Shown here piece after piece: positions 45,158 to 55,749 of a stretch of DNA of 64,000 nucleotides; the stretch's first letter is position 1; each line of letters opens with the position of its first letter. The stretch spans positions 1 to 64,000 of the forward strand of contig JAIQFQ010000007.1 in the NCBI GenBank assembly GCA_020073245.1, in the 5' to 3' direction. The notes beneath the pieces are model-generated. The model was not told the DNA's origin and did not search any database. It saw only the letters and a list, made by a program, of their open reading frames with translations. The position numbers and the translations under genes are program-made. The DNA comes from Terriglobia bacterium. Lineage in GTDB: Bacteria; Acidobacteriota; Thermoanaerobaculia; Thermoanaerobaculales; Thermoanaerobaculaceae.

Positions 45158-45161
45158 GCCC

Positions 45162-46373
45162 TCACACCATGCGGAGCAGGTGGCCCATTTTGTTCTTCTT
45201 CGCTTCGAGGTACTTGCGGGTGTGTTCCGTGGGCGGCACCTCGAGCGGCACTCGCTCGACGATCTCGAGTCCGTACCCCTCGAGTGCGATGTACTTGGAG
45301 GGGTTGTTCGTCATCAGTCGCATCCGGCGCACGCCCAGGTCGTGGAGGATCTGCGCTCCCACGCCGTAGTCGCGCTGGTCAGGGGGAAACCCGAGCTTCT
45401 GGTTGGCCTCCACCGTGTCCGCGCCCTGGTCTTGGAGCTCGTACGCACGAAGCTTGTTCGCCAGACCGATCCCTCGGCCTTCCTGGAGGAGGTAGAGCAA
45501 CACCCCGCGGCGCGCGGCCGCGATCCGTTCCAGTGCGGTCTCGAGCTGCGCACCGCAGTCGCATCGCGCCGAGGCGAACACGTCGCCTGTAAGGCACTGC
45601 GAGTGGACCCGCACCAGCACTGGCTCCTCGGGATCGATCTCACCCATCACCAGCGCGACGTGCTCCTCGCCCGTGACAGGTGAGTGGTAGGCATGAACGT
45701 GGAAATCGCCGTAGCGGGTGGGAAGCATCGGCGCTGCAACCCGTTCAACGATCCGTTCGTTGTGCATCCGATACGCGATCAGGTCGCGTACCGTCACGAT
45801 CCTGAGGGAGTGCTCCCGCGCAAACTTGACCAGACTCGGGAGGCGGGCCATCGAGCCGTCGGCGTCCATGATCTCGCAAATCGCGGCCGCCGGGTACATC
45901 CCAGCGAGCCGTGCCAGGTCCACCGACGCTTCGGTGTGGCCCGCGCGTTTGAGCACTCCGCCGGCCCGGGCCCGGAGCGGAAACGTGTGCCCGGGGCGAA
46001 GAAGGTCTTGCGGCCGCGTGGCGGGATCGATGACGGCTTGAATCGTGGCGGCCCGGTCGGCCGCCGAGATCCCCGTGCTGACGCGACCTCGGGCCTCGAT
46101 CGAGACACAGAAGGCGGTCTGGTGAGGCGAGGTGTTGTGCTCGACCATGAGCGGCAGCTGCAGTTCCTCGCACCGCTGCTCCGTGAGCGCCAGACAGATC
46201 AGTCCGCGGGCGTGTGTGGCCATGAAATTGACCGCATCCGGCGTCACCTTCTCCGCCGGGAGCGCCAGGTCACCCTCGTTCTCGCGGTTCTCGTCGTCCA
46301 CGATGACGACGAACCGGCCACGGCGGAACTCCGCCGCGGCCTCCTCGATCCCTGCGAAGTCGTTGATCGCCAC
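45162..46373 (-). CDS. ribBA: Bifunctional riboflavin biosynthesis protein RibBA
   Basis: N-terminal 3,4-dihydroxy-2-butanone 4-phosphate synthase (about 1-200): [49 protein letters not shown]-terminal GTP cyclohydrolase II (about 205-403): [20 protein letters not shown] gives the zinc cysteines, and [14 protein letters not shown] follows. 403 aa. GTG 46373 is chosen for its spacing from TAGGA; GTG 46379 also fits. Eleven bases separate it from the GWxTD gene. No FMN riboswitch is visible. Confidence 0.95.
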   Translation of the reverse strand: MAINDFAGIEEAAAEFRRGRFVVIVDDENRENEGDLALPAEKVTPDAVNFMATHARGLICLALTEQRCEELQLPLMVEHNTSPHQTAFCVSIEARGRVSTGISAADRAATIQAVIDPATRPQDLLRPGHTFPLRARAGGVLKRAGHTEASVDLARLAGMYPAAAICEIMDADGSMARLPSLVKFAREHSLRIVTVRDLIAYRMHNERIVERVAAPMLPTRYGDFHVHAYHSPVTGEEHVALVMGEIDPEEPVLVRVHSQCLTGDVFASARCDCGAQLETALERIAAARRGVLLYLLQEGRGIGLANKLRAYELQDQGADTVEANQKLGFPPDQRDYGVGAQILHDLGVRRMRLMTNNPSKYIALEGYGLEIVERVPLEVPPTEHTRKYLEAKKNKMGHLLRMV

Positions 46374-46383
46374 GCCCACAATC

Positions 46384-47868
46384 CTACTTTGGCGGCGCGA
46401 CGGGCGTCTGCGCCGCAGCACTCTGCTCATCCTTGACCACCGTAAAGGGTATCTTGGCGCTGCTGCTGACTCCGGTCTTGGCATCTCGCAGGGTGACCTC
46501 GATGTCGAACTGGGTGCCCCGACGGAAGCCGGAGAGGGGCAGACGCTGACCGAACACCCAGAGATCTCCCACGACCTTCACCCCGTCGATCGACTGGAAT
46601 TCTTGTTTGTCCTGCTCCTTGCCGCCGGAAAACAGGACCACCCTGAGCTCGATGGTGGGCTTCTGCTCCCCGGTCAGGGTGGGTCGCACGACGTATGCAG
46701 CGTACGTGATGCTCTCGTCGGTCTTGTAGTTGGCGTCCACCCGGGGAATGAGTTGCATCGCGCCCAGGTGGAAGGCATCGCCGAGGCGCACCTGGGGGCC
46801 GGCCTGGCGGGGGTCCGCCCCCCAGTAGATTGGCGAGATGTACGGCCCGTCCGCCGGCGCCGGTTCGCTCTTGGCATCGACGGTCGCGACCGCGACAGGC
46901 CCAACATCGTTCGAGAGAGCCAGATCCACCTTCCAGGCGCCGGCCTCTGCCGGTAAGGAGAACTCATACGCTCGAGCGCCCGGGACGCTGATCGGCGTCA
47001 CCGGTGAAACAAAGCTCCCGACCACGTCGCCCCCGTCCGCCTTGCGCAGCCGGCCTGTCGCCTGATTGGCCGGGGGACTCGAGTCGGGGAGTTGCACCCA
47101 GACCCAGATCGGATGCGAGTTCTCGCTCTTCACACCGGAGGCCGTCAGGATCGCGCCGCCGTGCTCCGGCCAGGGTCGCGGCTGCACATCGAAGACCGCC
47201 TGTTGCGAACTCGTCGCGGCCTTGGTCCCCGGCAGGAGGCCGACGCGCGGGACCTCCGTGAGCTTCGGGTTCTTCACCAGATCGTCGACTCGGGCCACGA
47301 GCACCTTCTGCGATTGTTTGTTGCGCCTGTCCGAGCGGTCGAGCAGAAAGTCGCCCATCCCCGGCCGGGTTTCGCTGAAGACGAAGAGGATCGCGTCGGC
47401 TTTCTTCGCGGCAGGGTTGCCGTCCTTCGTGAACATCCAGATCTGGGTCGCGCCGCGCTCGATGAACCCGGGTCGGTTCCCTTCCTCTTCTTCCTCGCCA
47501 GCCGCCTGGTTTCTCACGTTCAAGGGCTTACCCATGAGGATGAGGACCTTGCCCCGATCCGACACGCTGCCCTTGACCTTGTCGGTCGAGAACATCTTGT
47601 CGGCTGCAGCCACACGCTGGTCGAAGTCCTGCTTGAACTCGTTCTCCACCGTGTTGAGGTCTGGGTCGCGCTTGGCCCAGAACAGCTCGATCCACGCCTG
47701 CGCCCCGGCGTCGCTCTTCAGCAGAGCGTATCCCTTCTTCTCGGCGTCGGTCATGATGAAACCGGCGGGCCCGGTCGGGAAATCCTTGTAGGTCTGCGAA
47801 AGCTGCGCGCTTGCGACGGAGCCGAACACCGACGCCGCCAGCGCGAGGGGGATCAAGGCACGGCGCAT
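46384..47868 (-). CDS. GWxTD domain-containing secreted protein
   Basis: 494 aa with a signal peptide ([19 protein letters not shown]). The GWxTD-domain hallmark is partly preserved: [27 protein letters not shown] and, after it, [16 protein letters not shown] where W is replaced. A C-terminal half of beta-sandwich type follows. This domain is common in Acidobacteriota and related phyla; its function is unknown. It is the gene directly after the Omp85 gene on the minus strand, 221 bases away, and may be envelope-related. Confidence 0.83.
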   Translation of the reverse strand: MRRALIPLALAASVFGSVASAQLSQTYKDFPTGPAGFIMTDAEKKGYALLKSDAGAQAWIELFWAKRDPDLNTVENEFKQDFDQRVAAADKMFSTDKVKGSVSDRGKVLILMGKPLNVRNQAAGEEEEEGNRPGFIERGATQIWMFTKDGNPAAKKADAILFVFSETRPGMGDFLLDRSDRRNKQSQKVLVARVDDLVKNPKLTEVPRVGLLPGTKAATSSQQAVFDVQPRPWPEHGGAILTASGVKSENSHPIWVWVQLPDSSPPANQATGRLRKADGGDVVGSFVSPVTPISVPGARAYEFSLPAEAGAWKVDLALSNDVGPVAVATVDAKSEPAPADGPYISPIYWGADPRQAGPQVRLGDAFHLGAMQLIPRVDANYKTDESITYAAYVVRPTLTGEQKPTIELRVVLFSGGKEQDKQEFQSIDGVKVVGDLWVFGQRLPLSGFRRGTQFDIEVTLRDAKTGVSSSAKIPFTVVKDEQSAAAQTPVAPPK

Positions 47869-48089
47869 GACGTTGCCCTCTCTTCCACCCCGCGGGTCGC
47901 GCCGCCGGGCGCTACATGATACACCCCCGGTGCAGTTGCGGAGCTTACAAAGCAGGACAGCTCAAAGCTCCCCCCCGCCCACCTCACCGAGTTGACAGTT
48001 GCCAGTCCGCCGCTCGTGCGATGTGCCGGCCTCCCCGAGAGGAAGCGGCCTGCGGCTACCTCTTGTCGGCCGTTGGCTGTCAAATGTCT

Positions 48090-50852
48090 CTAGAACGCAT
48101 TGCCGAACGAGAGAAACAGCTCTCCCGGTGATTCTCGGATGACCGTGCCGTTCGACGCGACCCAGCTCATCCGGTCGAACTTCCACCCGTACTCGAGACG
48201 TAGGGGCCCGACCGGTGTGTCGACGCGGACGCCCACACCGCCTCCCCAGCGCATCGCGCCGACGTTCACGTCCCGCCAGGCCTGCCACACGTTCCCCCCG
48301 TCCACGAATAGGTTCGCTCCTACCGGGCCGTAGACCGGAAGGCGCCACTCGGTGCTGGCGATCAGCAGTCCCGCCCCGCCCGTCGCCTCGACAGAGCAGC
48401 CTGGAGTCGAGCTGCTCGACGACGGCTGGCATACCAGGGTCTGGTTCGGTATCCCGAGCAGGTCCGTAGGGAACGCTCTCTGGGAGACGCGGCCACCCGC
48501 AAAGAACCTCTCGTTGATCGGGATCTCCAGATTGTCGGTTGTCCCTGGGACGTGGTTCTGCGGCTGGATCGCACCACCACGGATCGTCACGGCCAGCACC
48601 CCACCCTGCGCGGGGGCGAACACCGACGCCGAAGCCATGACCTTGTTGAACGCCGCGTCGGCCATGAGCATCTTGAACGCGCTCTGCCACGAGAACGAAA
48701 GGTACACGCCACGATGGGGGGAGAAGATGTCGTCCCTCGTGTCCCACTCGATGCTCGGGGTGATCGAGGCAATCTTGTCGCGCTGCCGTTCTCTTTCAAG
48801 CTGGCTCAGGATCTCGGGCGGAGCCGTGGGGTCCACGATAAGGTACTCGTATCGGAGGATGGTCCGGAAAGGCCTCTTGAAATGGTCGCCGAACTCGAAC
48901 CACATCCCGCGCTGGAGCAGGTTATAGCTCGTGAAGGAGTCCTCCGTCCTGTACAGGGAAATCCAGGTCGGGATCCCCAGCAGGCCGAGTCGTTCGGGCT
49001 CGCGGTAGGTGGCCTGGATCCTCTTCTCGAGACTCGAGAGGCGGAGATCGAGCGAGAGGCTGCGGGCCGTTCCGAACAGGCTCAGTTCGGACCAAGTCAC
49101 GGAGAGCCGCGCCTTCTGCTCGGTGTCGTAGCCGACGCCGTACGACAGCGCCCGGCTCGGCCCCTCCTTGAGGTCGAGGACGAGACCTCGCCGCGGGCCG
49201 GAGCCCTGGCCGGGGATCGGGTGCAGGTCCACCCTCTCGAAGATCCCGAGCCCGAGCAGCCGCCTCTGAGCAGAGAGCTGGGTTTCGGGCCCTGCGACCT
49301 GCCCCGACTTGATGCCTGACACCGTGTCCACAACTCCACGACGGGTCTTCACGAGTCCGGCGACGACGACCCGCCCGATCACCGACGGCGCTCCGGCCTC
49401 GGCCACCAACTCCACCGTGCAGCGCTCCGGCCCGCAATCGTGCGACGCAGCAACGGTCGCGTCCGCGTAGCCCTTCTCCTGAATGGCGGACTCGAGGCCG
49501 ACTCGCGCCTGCTCCTCGGCGGTCTCGCTCCAAGGCGCGCCCACGGCCAACTGCATTCGGGGCTGCTTCACGTCCGGAGGGACTCCTTTGACCTCAAGCC
49601 GCTCGACCGTGCGCCGAATCCCCTCCTCGATCGCGAACTCGATCTCGACGCCATCCTTCATCGGGACGACGCGGGCGTCCGAGACCTTGGCATCGGCGAG
49701 ACCGGCATCGCGGAGGGTCCCGAGGAGGGACGAGGCGTCGGCGGCCAGGGTCTCCTCGTCCAAGGACTCGCCACCCCAACGCCAGTAGTGGCCGGGGCGC
49801 GCGCCGATCTTCTCGCGCAACTGCCGCTCCGTGAGCGTGTGCGAGCCGGGAAATCGGAGCCCTACGATGGCAGTGCGAGGTCCGGGATCAACCGTCAGGG
49901 TAAGGAGGCGCCCGGCGCCGTCGTCCGTCACGCTGCCTTCGACCTTCGCGAGCAACTTGCCCTGCCGCTGGAGGTAGGTCCGAAGGCGCGTCACGACCGG
50001 ATCGAGAGCCGCCTCGCTGAACGTCTCCTCACCGCGAACGAAGGGCAGCGCCTCGGCCTCGACGGATTTGCTCCGTTTGAGCCCCTGAAGGCGGAGGTTC
50101 CAGTGCGGGCCCCGTTGCACCGTGAAATCAACCGAGGCTCCGGCAGGTCCCTCTCTGACATTCGCGGAATCCACCTCGACCTCCCAGAACCCACCCCGCC
50201 GCAGGAACTCTGTCAGGCGCCGCCTCGCCCCTTCCAGGTTTTGTGCCGTCAGGGTCCGCCCCGGCGTCAACCTGCAGACCTCCCACAGCCTCAGAGTCGT
50301 CAGGGCCGCGCCCGGAGCCGCAAGCTCCCGAACCAAGAGAGGGGTGCCCAGGTGAACATGCAGAAGAACGGCGACCGACGCGTCCTCCCGTTTGAACTCG
50401 AGGTCGGGGTCGAGCGCGGCGCGAGGATAGCCGCGGTCGCGCAGCAACTGACGGACACGTTCGAGTGCCGCCTCGAAGGAACTCATTCGAAGTGGCACGT
50501 TCTTCGACAGCCCGAGCGCGGCCGACACCATCTTTGCCTCGTGTTTGGAGACCCCGAGGACCTCCACAGACCGGACGCGCGAGGCCGGTTGGACGCGCAC
50601 GTGGATGAGCGCCCCTGCCGGAGTGTCGGCGAGGTCCACCACCGCATCTTCGACTTCGCCCGTTGCGAGGATCGCCTGTACGCCGGCTCGGATCTCCGCG
50701 CGCGACAGGACGCTCCCCTCGGTGACCCCGAAGACGCTTCGAAGGCGCTCCGCGTCCGCCACGCCGGGAGCCTCGACCGTGACCTGGGCGACCGGGACCG
50801 TCCCCCAGGCGAGGGCGGCGGCCGCGAGCGCGCTCAGTACCGGCGCTGCCAC
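48090..50852 (-). CDS. Omp85-family outer-membrane protein (BamA/TamA-like)
   Basis: 920 aa with signal peptide (ALAAAALAWGTVPVA). Several POTRA domains in residues about 25-560 are visible by the repeated strand-helix pattern (for example VTVEAPGVADAERLRS, RSVEVLGVSKHEAKM, NLRLQGLKRSKSVEAE, RTVERLEVKGVPPDV). A C-terminal beta barrel ends in phenylalanine (LFLSFGNAF), the outer-membrane signature. GTG start, overlapping the end of the TamB-like gene by 19 bases, so this looks like a TamA-TamB pair; a BamA role is not excluded. Confidence 0.9.
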   Translation of the reverse strand: MAAPVLSALAAAALAWGTVPVAQVTVEAPGVADAERLRSVFGVTEGSVLSRAEIRAGVQAILATGEVEDAVVDLADTPAGALIHVRVQPASRVRSVEVLGVSKHEAKMVSAALGLSKNVPLRMSSFEAALERVRQLLRDRGYPRAALDPDLEFKREDASVAVLLHVHLGTPLLVRELAAPGAALTTLRLWEVCRLTPGRTLTAQNLEGARRRLTEFLRRGGFWEVEVDSANVREGPAGASVDFTVQRGPHWNLRLQGLKRSKSVEAEALPFVRGEETFSEAALDPVVTRLRTYLQRQGKLLAKVEGSVTDDGAGRLLTLTVDPGPRTAIVGLRFPGSHTLTERQLREKIGARPGHYWRWGGESLDEETLAADASSLLGTLRDAGLADAKVSDARVVPMKDGVEIEFAIEEGIRRTVERLEVKGVPPDVKQPRMQLAVGAPWSETAEEQARVGLESAIQEKGYADATVAASHDCGPERCTVELVAEAGAPSVIGRVVVAGLVKTRRGVVDTVSGIKSGQVAGPETQLSAQRRLLGLGIFERVDLHPIPGQGSGPRRGLVLDLKEGPSRALSYGVGYDTEQKARLSVTWSELSLFGTARSLSLDLRLSSLEKRIQATYREPERLGLLGIPTWISLYRTEDSFTSYNLLQRGMWFEFGDHFKRPFRTILRYEYLIVDPTAPPEILSQLERERQRDKIASITPSIEWDTRDDIFSPHRGVYLSFSWQSAFKMLMADAAFNKVMASASVFAPAQGGVLAVTIRGGAIQPQNHVPGTTDNLEIPINERFFAGGRVSQRAFPTDLLGIPNQTLVCQPSSSSSTPGCSVEATGGAGLLIASTEWRLPVYGPVGANLFVDGGNVWQAWRDVNVGAMRWGGGVGVRVDTPVGPLRLEYGWKFDRMSWVASNGTVIRESPGELFLSFGNAF

Positions 50853-53800
50853 TTCACCTCCATCGAGTACGAGCCGTCCTGCTCACGGGCGGCCTCCAGG
50901 TAAACGCCCTGCGCGAGGCGCCAGCGACTGGTGATGACCTCTTCCCGGTTCGTCGTCAGGTTCGTGGACACGGTCACGGCCCAGTCCCTGTTCAGCTGCT
51001 TGACGACCGTCAGACGGGCCGTCGGGTTGCCGGTTTGGGTGACCCCGAACGGATCCACCCGCATCTGGTCCACGTCGAGAAGTGTCCGGGCGCGGTTGGT
51101 CACCACACCCGTGAGTTGGTCGGTCAGGAACGACGAAGCGACTGCACCCGCTCCCGACTGTCCCGCGGAGTCCGCTCTCCGACCCGTCGAGATCAGGGAG
51201 ATCACGTCCATCTGAGGCAACGGCGGGTTCGACGTGAAGGTCGGCGTCAGGCGGTCGAGCGTGCCATTGAGCCCCACGGTCACCTCGAACGTCTGTACGG
51301 TGGTGCGGGCGAGGATGTCCAGGCGCGGTTCGAGACGGTCCGGGCTCGTGAACGTGACGGTACCCCGGTCCAGCTCGTAGCGGTTGCCGGCGAACTCGAG
51401 TTCGCCGCCAGGCAGGGCCTCGAGGCGTCCCAGAACGCCGTACCGCGCCGTCGTTCCGACGATCCGGAGGTCGCCCCTCGCCGTCAGCCTGGCGAGCGGC
51501 GTGTCGACCTCGAGCGTGCTGGGGACGTCAACCGTCAGGTTCAGCGCCATTGGGGTTCCTTCCGTCGCGCGCACACGCTCCGGTGTCCGGATCTGCTCGA
51601 CTACAAGCTTCTGGAGGTCGAGGTCCCGGCGGAACACCGTGTGCTTCAGAGTCGCTTTCCCGGAGAGCGACAGGCTCTGCAGCCCACCCACCAACCGCAC
51701 GTCGCCAGATAGGATGGGCGTCAGGCCGGTGATGAGTGGCCAGTGGACGGCGTCGAGTCGCATCCCCAGGTCGAGGCTGAGCTGGGGGCTCAAGTAGATC
51801 TGGCCGTCGCACACGCCCGAGCCACCCAGGATCGCGAAGTTGACCCCTTTGAGCTTGACCGCCTCCGGTATGAACTCGAGCTCGCCGTTGATCCTCGTCG
51901 CGGGTTCCGGGAGACCCGGGATGCGCAGCGATCCGTCGGTCACGCGGGCCGTCCCCTCGAACCTGGGTGCCGAGTCCGTCCCCGAGATGTCCCCCGTCAA
52001 CTCGACGCGACCCGAGGGCCTGGAATCGCGCCATACCAGCGCCAGCAGCACTGCCGGCAGCTCGCCCGACACGGTTCCGGAGAGCACTCCGTCGCTTCGG
52101 CGGGCCGCCCGGGCGACGAGGTTCGACCGTTTCCCGGTCACCGTCAGCCCGTCGAGCTGAATGGCTCCGCCGTCCACGACGAAGTGGGCTGGCTCCGCGA
52201 GCGTCGCCTGCTCGCCCTCAACGGAGAAGATGAGCTCGTTCACGACGCCGTCGATGTGTGCAGGTCGAGGAGGGGCAAGACGGACCTCCGCTTCCCCCGA
52301 CATCCGGCCATCGACCGGCAGATCGGTCCCCGCGAGGTCTTGAGCCAGGAGCCGCCAGGACTCGACCCCGAAGTCGAGTTTCCCCCGGAACTCGCCCTTC
52401 TCGCGGCGCAGGTCGCCGGAGATCTCCCACACGTGGGGACGCTCCACCTGGAGACGGATGCCCTGGGTATCCAGCTCAATCAAGCCACGGGCGCCCTTGG
52501 CGCTGGCGACCTCGAGTCTGCCGGCCGGGCTGTCGAAGGGGAAGGCGCCGTGGAGTGTGCAGTCGAGGGAGCCCCCGGCCATGCGAGCGAGCGGCGGAGA
52601 GATCGCCTCGAGTCCGAACCCCGAAAGCGAGGCGTCCACGACCGCTTCGCGCCTGGCCAGGTCCACTTCCGCGGAGGCGGCGAACGGGCCGACGGCGATC
52701 CCCGAAACGCTCACAACCCTATCGGCAAGCCGGACCCGGCCGGTGCCGTCGCCGAACGGCGCCCCGGCAACCGCGACGCCGGCGAGGTGAAGGTCCGCCT
52801 CGGCGGTCGGGGCATCGAGGCTTCCGCCGACCGTTCCGTGTAAGCTGACCCGACCGGCCAACGGGGCGTGCACCCCTCCCCACGCGACCATCCTCACCAG
52901 GGGCACGCCCTGGCCCGAGAGCTCGATCTGGAGCTCGCCGCCCTTGCCGTATCGCAGCTCCCCGCGGCCGCCCACCCGGCCGGCGCCGACGTAGATCACG
53001 CCAGGATCGACGGTCAGCACACCCTGCCCCGCGCGGAAGGTCGCCTCGATGCCGTCCGCGTTGACGGGTCCGAACGCGACGGGGGCGAGAGCGACGTTGC
53101 CCTCCACGGTCAGATCACGGAACGGTCCCGAGAGCCCGATGTCGATCGCCGCTTCGCCGGTGAGCTGCGGCGGGATCACCTCGGTTCCCACCCAACCCCT
53201 CAGGAGCCTGGCAATGCTGGCCATCTGAAGTCTCTCGCCCTGGATCTTCCAGTTCGGGAGCCAGCTCCCGAGGGCAAGCTTCCCCTCCCACCGCACCGGC
53301 GCGCCGGCCAACGTGGTGTTCTTCGCGGAGATCTGGAGGGCACCATCGTGCGAGAGCGAGAGGACAACTCTGCCGGCCACGGGAACGTCGCCGCTGCCCG
53401 GCTGCAAGTCCGCGATGCCTGTGCCGTCCCCCGCCTTGAACGCGCCGCCCTCCCACGTCACCTCGGCGCTCACCCGGGACCGAGCCGAGATGCCGGCATC
53501 GGGCGACCCGAGTTCCCCGAGGAAACGCCCGAGGTCGACACCTTGGCCGCGGACTGCGACGCGGTGCCGCCACGGAGGGCCGAAGCTCCCGAGGCTGTAC
53601 GATCCCTCGAGGTCGCCGCCGGCGAACTTCGCCTGCGAGACCGACGCCTCGAGCCCGTCCGGGGAGAGGTGGGCCTCTCCGACGAGGTCGCCGAATTGGA
53701 GTCCGGCGACCTCGACCCTCGGGCTCGACACGACGGCGTCGACGCGGAAGTCGACCACCTTCACGCCGGTCCTCACGCTCCCCTTCCAACGCAGGTCCAC

Positions 53801-54589
53801 AGGTCCGGCGAGCCCGGCGCCGATCTTCAAGGTCCGGTCGAGGTCACCTAGCTCTACACCCGTTGTGCCTTCTCCGGTCACTCCAGTCCCGGTCGAACTG
53901 CAGTGCGCGTCCACGGTCCAGCCTTTGCCGCGACCACGCAGCCGTCCGATCTCCCACCCCTGGTCGGTCTTCCGGCCCCACGCCATCAGCGAACCCGACA
54001 TCGGCTCGACGCCCGGGACCTCGACCGTCAGCGAACCGATGCTGACCACGGCAGAACTGATCGGCGCGCGTCGCGTGCCGTTCCAGCGCGCCTCCACGTT
54101 GGCCGCCTTGAGCACGACCCCGCCCGGTAGTGCGACCTTCTTGATCTCGAGGTCCTGCACCTCGAGCTGCCGCACGAGAATCCGGATCCACCCCCCTCCG
54201 GTGCTTCCCTGCGACGCCGGACGCTCCTCGAGGTCCACCACGACACCCTCTAGCCGAAGCTGGTCGATAACGATCTCACGGGTGGCGAGAAACACGTCGC
54301 CAACAAACACATCGGCCACGGCCACCTGGACCAGCGGCGCCTTCGGCGGGCCGACCACCAGCCCCCGCACGACCAGGCGGATGGGGCTGAGGGAAACCTG
54401 GACGTCCGCGACCTGGACAGGAAGCCCAGCCGCAGCGGTGATCCTCTCGGCGATCTTGCGGGCGAGCCAGGCTCGCGAGCTTGGCCGGTCCATGGCCCAT
54501 AACGCGGCCGCCACCGCAGCCGTCCAGAGCGCCATAGCGACCAACAGCCCGATCGTGGTTCGGGCCAAATGGGGACGCCGGCGGGGCAC
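50834..54589 (-). CDS. tamB: TamB-like translocation and assembly module protein (DUF490)
   Basis: 1251 aa. N-terminal membrane anchor (TTIGLLVAMALWTAAVAAALWAM, residues about 11-33), then a very long beta-strand repeat region as in AsmA/TamB lipid-transfer grooves, and a C-terminal DUF490 domain (about 1000-1251: VTFTSPDRLEPRLDILARTTV, MDVISLISTG, TVVKQLNRDWAVTVST). TamB spans the periplasm and works with the outer-membrane partner TamA; the overlapping Omp85 gene fits. GTG start with GGGAGG upstream; NAD kinase ends 1 base before. Confidence 0.9.
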   Translation of the reverse strand: MPRRRPHLARTTIGLLVAMALWTAAVAAALWAMDRPSSRAWLARKIAERITAAAGLPVQVADVQVSLSPIRLVVRGLVVGPPKAPLVQVAVADVFVGDVFLATREIVIDQLRLEGVVVDLEERPASQGSTGGGWIRILVRQLEVQDLEIKKVALPGGVVLKAANVEARWNGTRRAPISSAVVSIGSLTVEVPGVEPMSGSLMAWGRKTDQGWEIGRLRGRGKGWTVDAHCSSTGTGVTGEGTTGVELGDLDRTLKIGAGLAGPVDLRWKGSVRTGVKVVDFRVDAVVSSPRVEVAGLQFGDLVGEAHLSPDGLEASVSQAKFAGGDLEGSYSLGSFGPPWRHRVAVRGQGVDLGRFLGELGSPDAGISARSRVSAEVTWEGGAFKAGDGTGIADLQPGSGDVPVAGRVVLSLSHDGALQISAKNTTLAGAPVRWEGKLALGSWLPNWKIQGERLQMASIARLLRGWVGTEVIPPQLTGEAAIDIGLSGPFRDLTVEGNVALAPVAFGPVNADGIEATFRAGQGVLTVDPGVIYVGAGRVGGRGELRYGKGGELQIELSGQGVPLVRMVAWGGVHAPLAGRVSLHGTVGGSLDAPTAEADLHLAGVAVAGAPFGDGTGRVRLADRVVSVSGIAVGPFAASAEVDLARREAVVDASLSGFGLEAISPPLARMAGGSLDCTLHGAFPFDSPAGRLEVASAKGARGLIELDTQGIRLQVERPHVWEISGDLRREKGEFRGKLDFGVESWRLLAQDLAGTDLPVDGRMSGEAEVRLAPPRPAHIDGVVNELIFSVEGEQATLAEPAHFVVDGGAIQLDGLTVTGKRSNLVARAARRSDGVLSGTVSGELPAVLLALVWRDSRPSGRVELTGDISGTDSAPRFEGTARVTDGSLRIPGLPEPATRINGELEFIPEAVKLKGVNFAILGGSGVCDGQIYLSPQLSLDLGMRLDAVHWPLITGLTPILSGDVRLVGGLQSLSLSGKATLKHTVFRRDLDLQKLVVEQIRTPERVRATEGTPMALNLTVDVPSTLEVDTPLARLTARGDLRIVGTTARYGVLGRLEALPGGELEFAGNRYELDRGTVTFTSPDRLEPRLDILARTTVQTFEVTVGLNGTLDRLTPTFTSNPPLPQMDVISLISTGRRADSAGQSGAGAVASSFLTDQLTGVVTNRARTLLDVDQMRVDPFGVTQTGNPTARLTVVKQLNRDWAVTVSTNLTTNREEVITSRWRLAQGVYLEAAREQDGSYSMEVKWQRRY

Positions 54590-54590
54590 C

Positions 54591-55472
54591 TCACCCCTCC
54601 CGTTCGCCCCACTTCAGCTTCTGGTGCAGGATCGAGAAGAAGCTCGCAGTGGGAACGCGGATTAGCGATAGCGGCTCGACGGCCTTGTCGATCTCGACAC
54701 TGACATTCGCCCCGATCGGTAGACCGTGCTGGCCATCGAGGGTGAGGTAGACCTCCTCGTCGCCGGGACCGACCCAAACCCGGACGCACCACTCGAGGGG
54801 GACGACCAGCGGCCGGTTTGTGAGGGTATGTGAGCAGATCGGGGTAATGAGCATCGCCGACAGCCCCGGGTGAACGATCGGCCCGCCGGCAGAGAGGTTG
54901 TACGCGGTCGAGCCGGTCGGCGTGGCGATGATCAGTCCGTCCGCGTGATACCGCGAGATGAACTCGCCCTCGATCTCGACGTTGATCGTCAGAATGCGGG
55001 CAAGCGCCGCCTTGTTGATGACCACGTCGTTGAGAACCAGAAACTCCTGGCCGGGGCCGCCATCGCCCACAGCGACGTGGAGGCGGTCGCGCCGGTCGAT
55101 GACGGCACGCCCGGCGAGCAACTCGTCCAGCAAGACGAGCGCCTGCTCCTGGCTGTGCTCGGTCAGAAACCCCAGCGTTCCCATGTTGATTCCGGCCACG
55201 GGCGTCGCGGCTGGGCAGCCCCGCGACACCGACAGGAACGTTCCGTCCCCGCCCAGCACTACCACTGCGTCAACATGCCGTCCCAACTCTGCACGAACCG
55301 GTCCCGCCGCGACTCCCAGGACACCCGCCGACTCGGCGTCGGCGACGCCCTTCACGCCGCGACGCGCGAGCTCGCCCAACAGTTTCTTGCCAAGCGCGAT
55401 CGCCTCGGGACTCGACAGCTTGACCGCTAGGCCTACCCGTCGGGGGGCCACGAGAGCCTCGTCACCTCGCAT
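54591..55472 (-). CDS. nadK: NAD kinase
   Basis: Phosphorylates NAD+ to NADP+. 293 aa with GGDGTFLSVSRG (catalytic GGDG about 73-76), NMGTLGFLTE, NDVVINKAALARI (NE/D motif), and GSTAYNLSAGGPIV. Normal length. The ATG at 55472 stands 49 bases after the SelW-like gene and the TGA is 1 base before the TamB GTG; it lies in a run of closely spaced genes. Confidence 0.95.
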   Translation of the reverse strand: MRGDEALVAPRRVGLAVKLSSPEAIALGKKLLGELARRGVKGVADAESAGVLGVAAGPVRAELGRHVDAVVVLGGDGTFLSVSRGCPAATPVAGINMGTLGFLTEHSQEQALVLLDELLAGRAVIDRRDRLHVAVGDGGPGQEFLVLNDVVINKAALARILTINVEIEGEFISRYHADGLIIATPTGSTAYNLSAGGPIVHPGLSAMLITPICSHTLTNRPLVVPLEWCVRVWVGPGDEEVYLTLDGQHGLPIGANVSVEIDKAVEPLSLIRVPTASFFSILHQKLKWGEREG

Positions 55473-55521
55473 CGCATCATTCTAGCCGAGCATGCGTGTC
55501 TACAGGCGAGAGACGTCGCCG

Positions 55522-55749
55522 TCACGCCTTCGGACCGCCGAGAAGGCGGGTGACCTCGCCGGGCTCGGGGAATCGTCCGGTCTCGTGTTTGGAGAAGACC
55601 GTTCGACCATCGACCTTCACGTCAAAGACACCGCCCGAGCCCTTGATCAGCCTGGCCTCCGCCCCGAACGACTGCTTCAACTCGGCCGCCAGACCGGCGG
55701 CCCGAGGCTCGTAGTTTCAAACCACGCAGTAGGTAATCACGACCTTCAT
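55522..55749 (-). CDS. SelT/SelW/SelH-family selenoprotein, UGA-encoded
   Basis: 75 residues when TGA at 55717-55719 (codon 11) is read as selenocysteine; a plain gene search stops there and misses the gene. Sequence features: N-terminal MKVVITYCVV, then U and NYEPRAAGLA, giving the redox motif CxxU (Cys8, Sec11); then GGVFDVKVDGRTVFSK and GRFPEPGEVTRLL, the normal Rdx/SelW tail, ending at a TGA at 55522-55524. Its ATG overlaps the MFS stop as ATGA. Translation in frame both before and after the UGA matches family pattern, so this is not a nonsense mutation. Probably a thioredoxin-fold oxidoreductase. The selA, selB, selC or selD genes are not in this window. Confidence 0.88.
55681..55706 (-). 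promoter_or_regulatory. Bacterial SECIS-like hairpin
   Basis: Directly downstream of the UGA: CUCGG and CCGCC pair with GGCGG and CCGAG, ten base pairs with one bulged G and a GGUCU loop. The loop begins 22 bases after the UGA, within the spacing known for bacterial SECIS elements, and has G at the loop start and a U inside. It would direct SelB to insert selenocysteine. Confidence 0.75.

Noticed and set aside
47992..48083. Third copy of the 79-base element between the GWxTD and Omp85 genes
   Set aside because: It shares only a TTGACAG/CTGTCAA arm pair with the two elements; the rest does not align.
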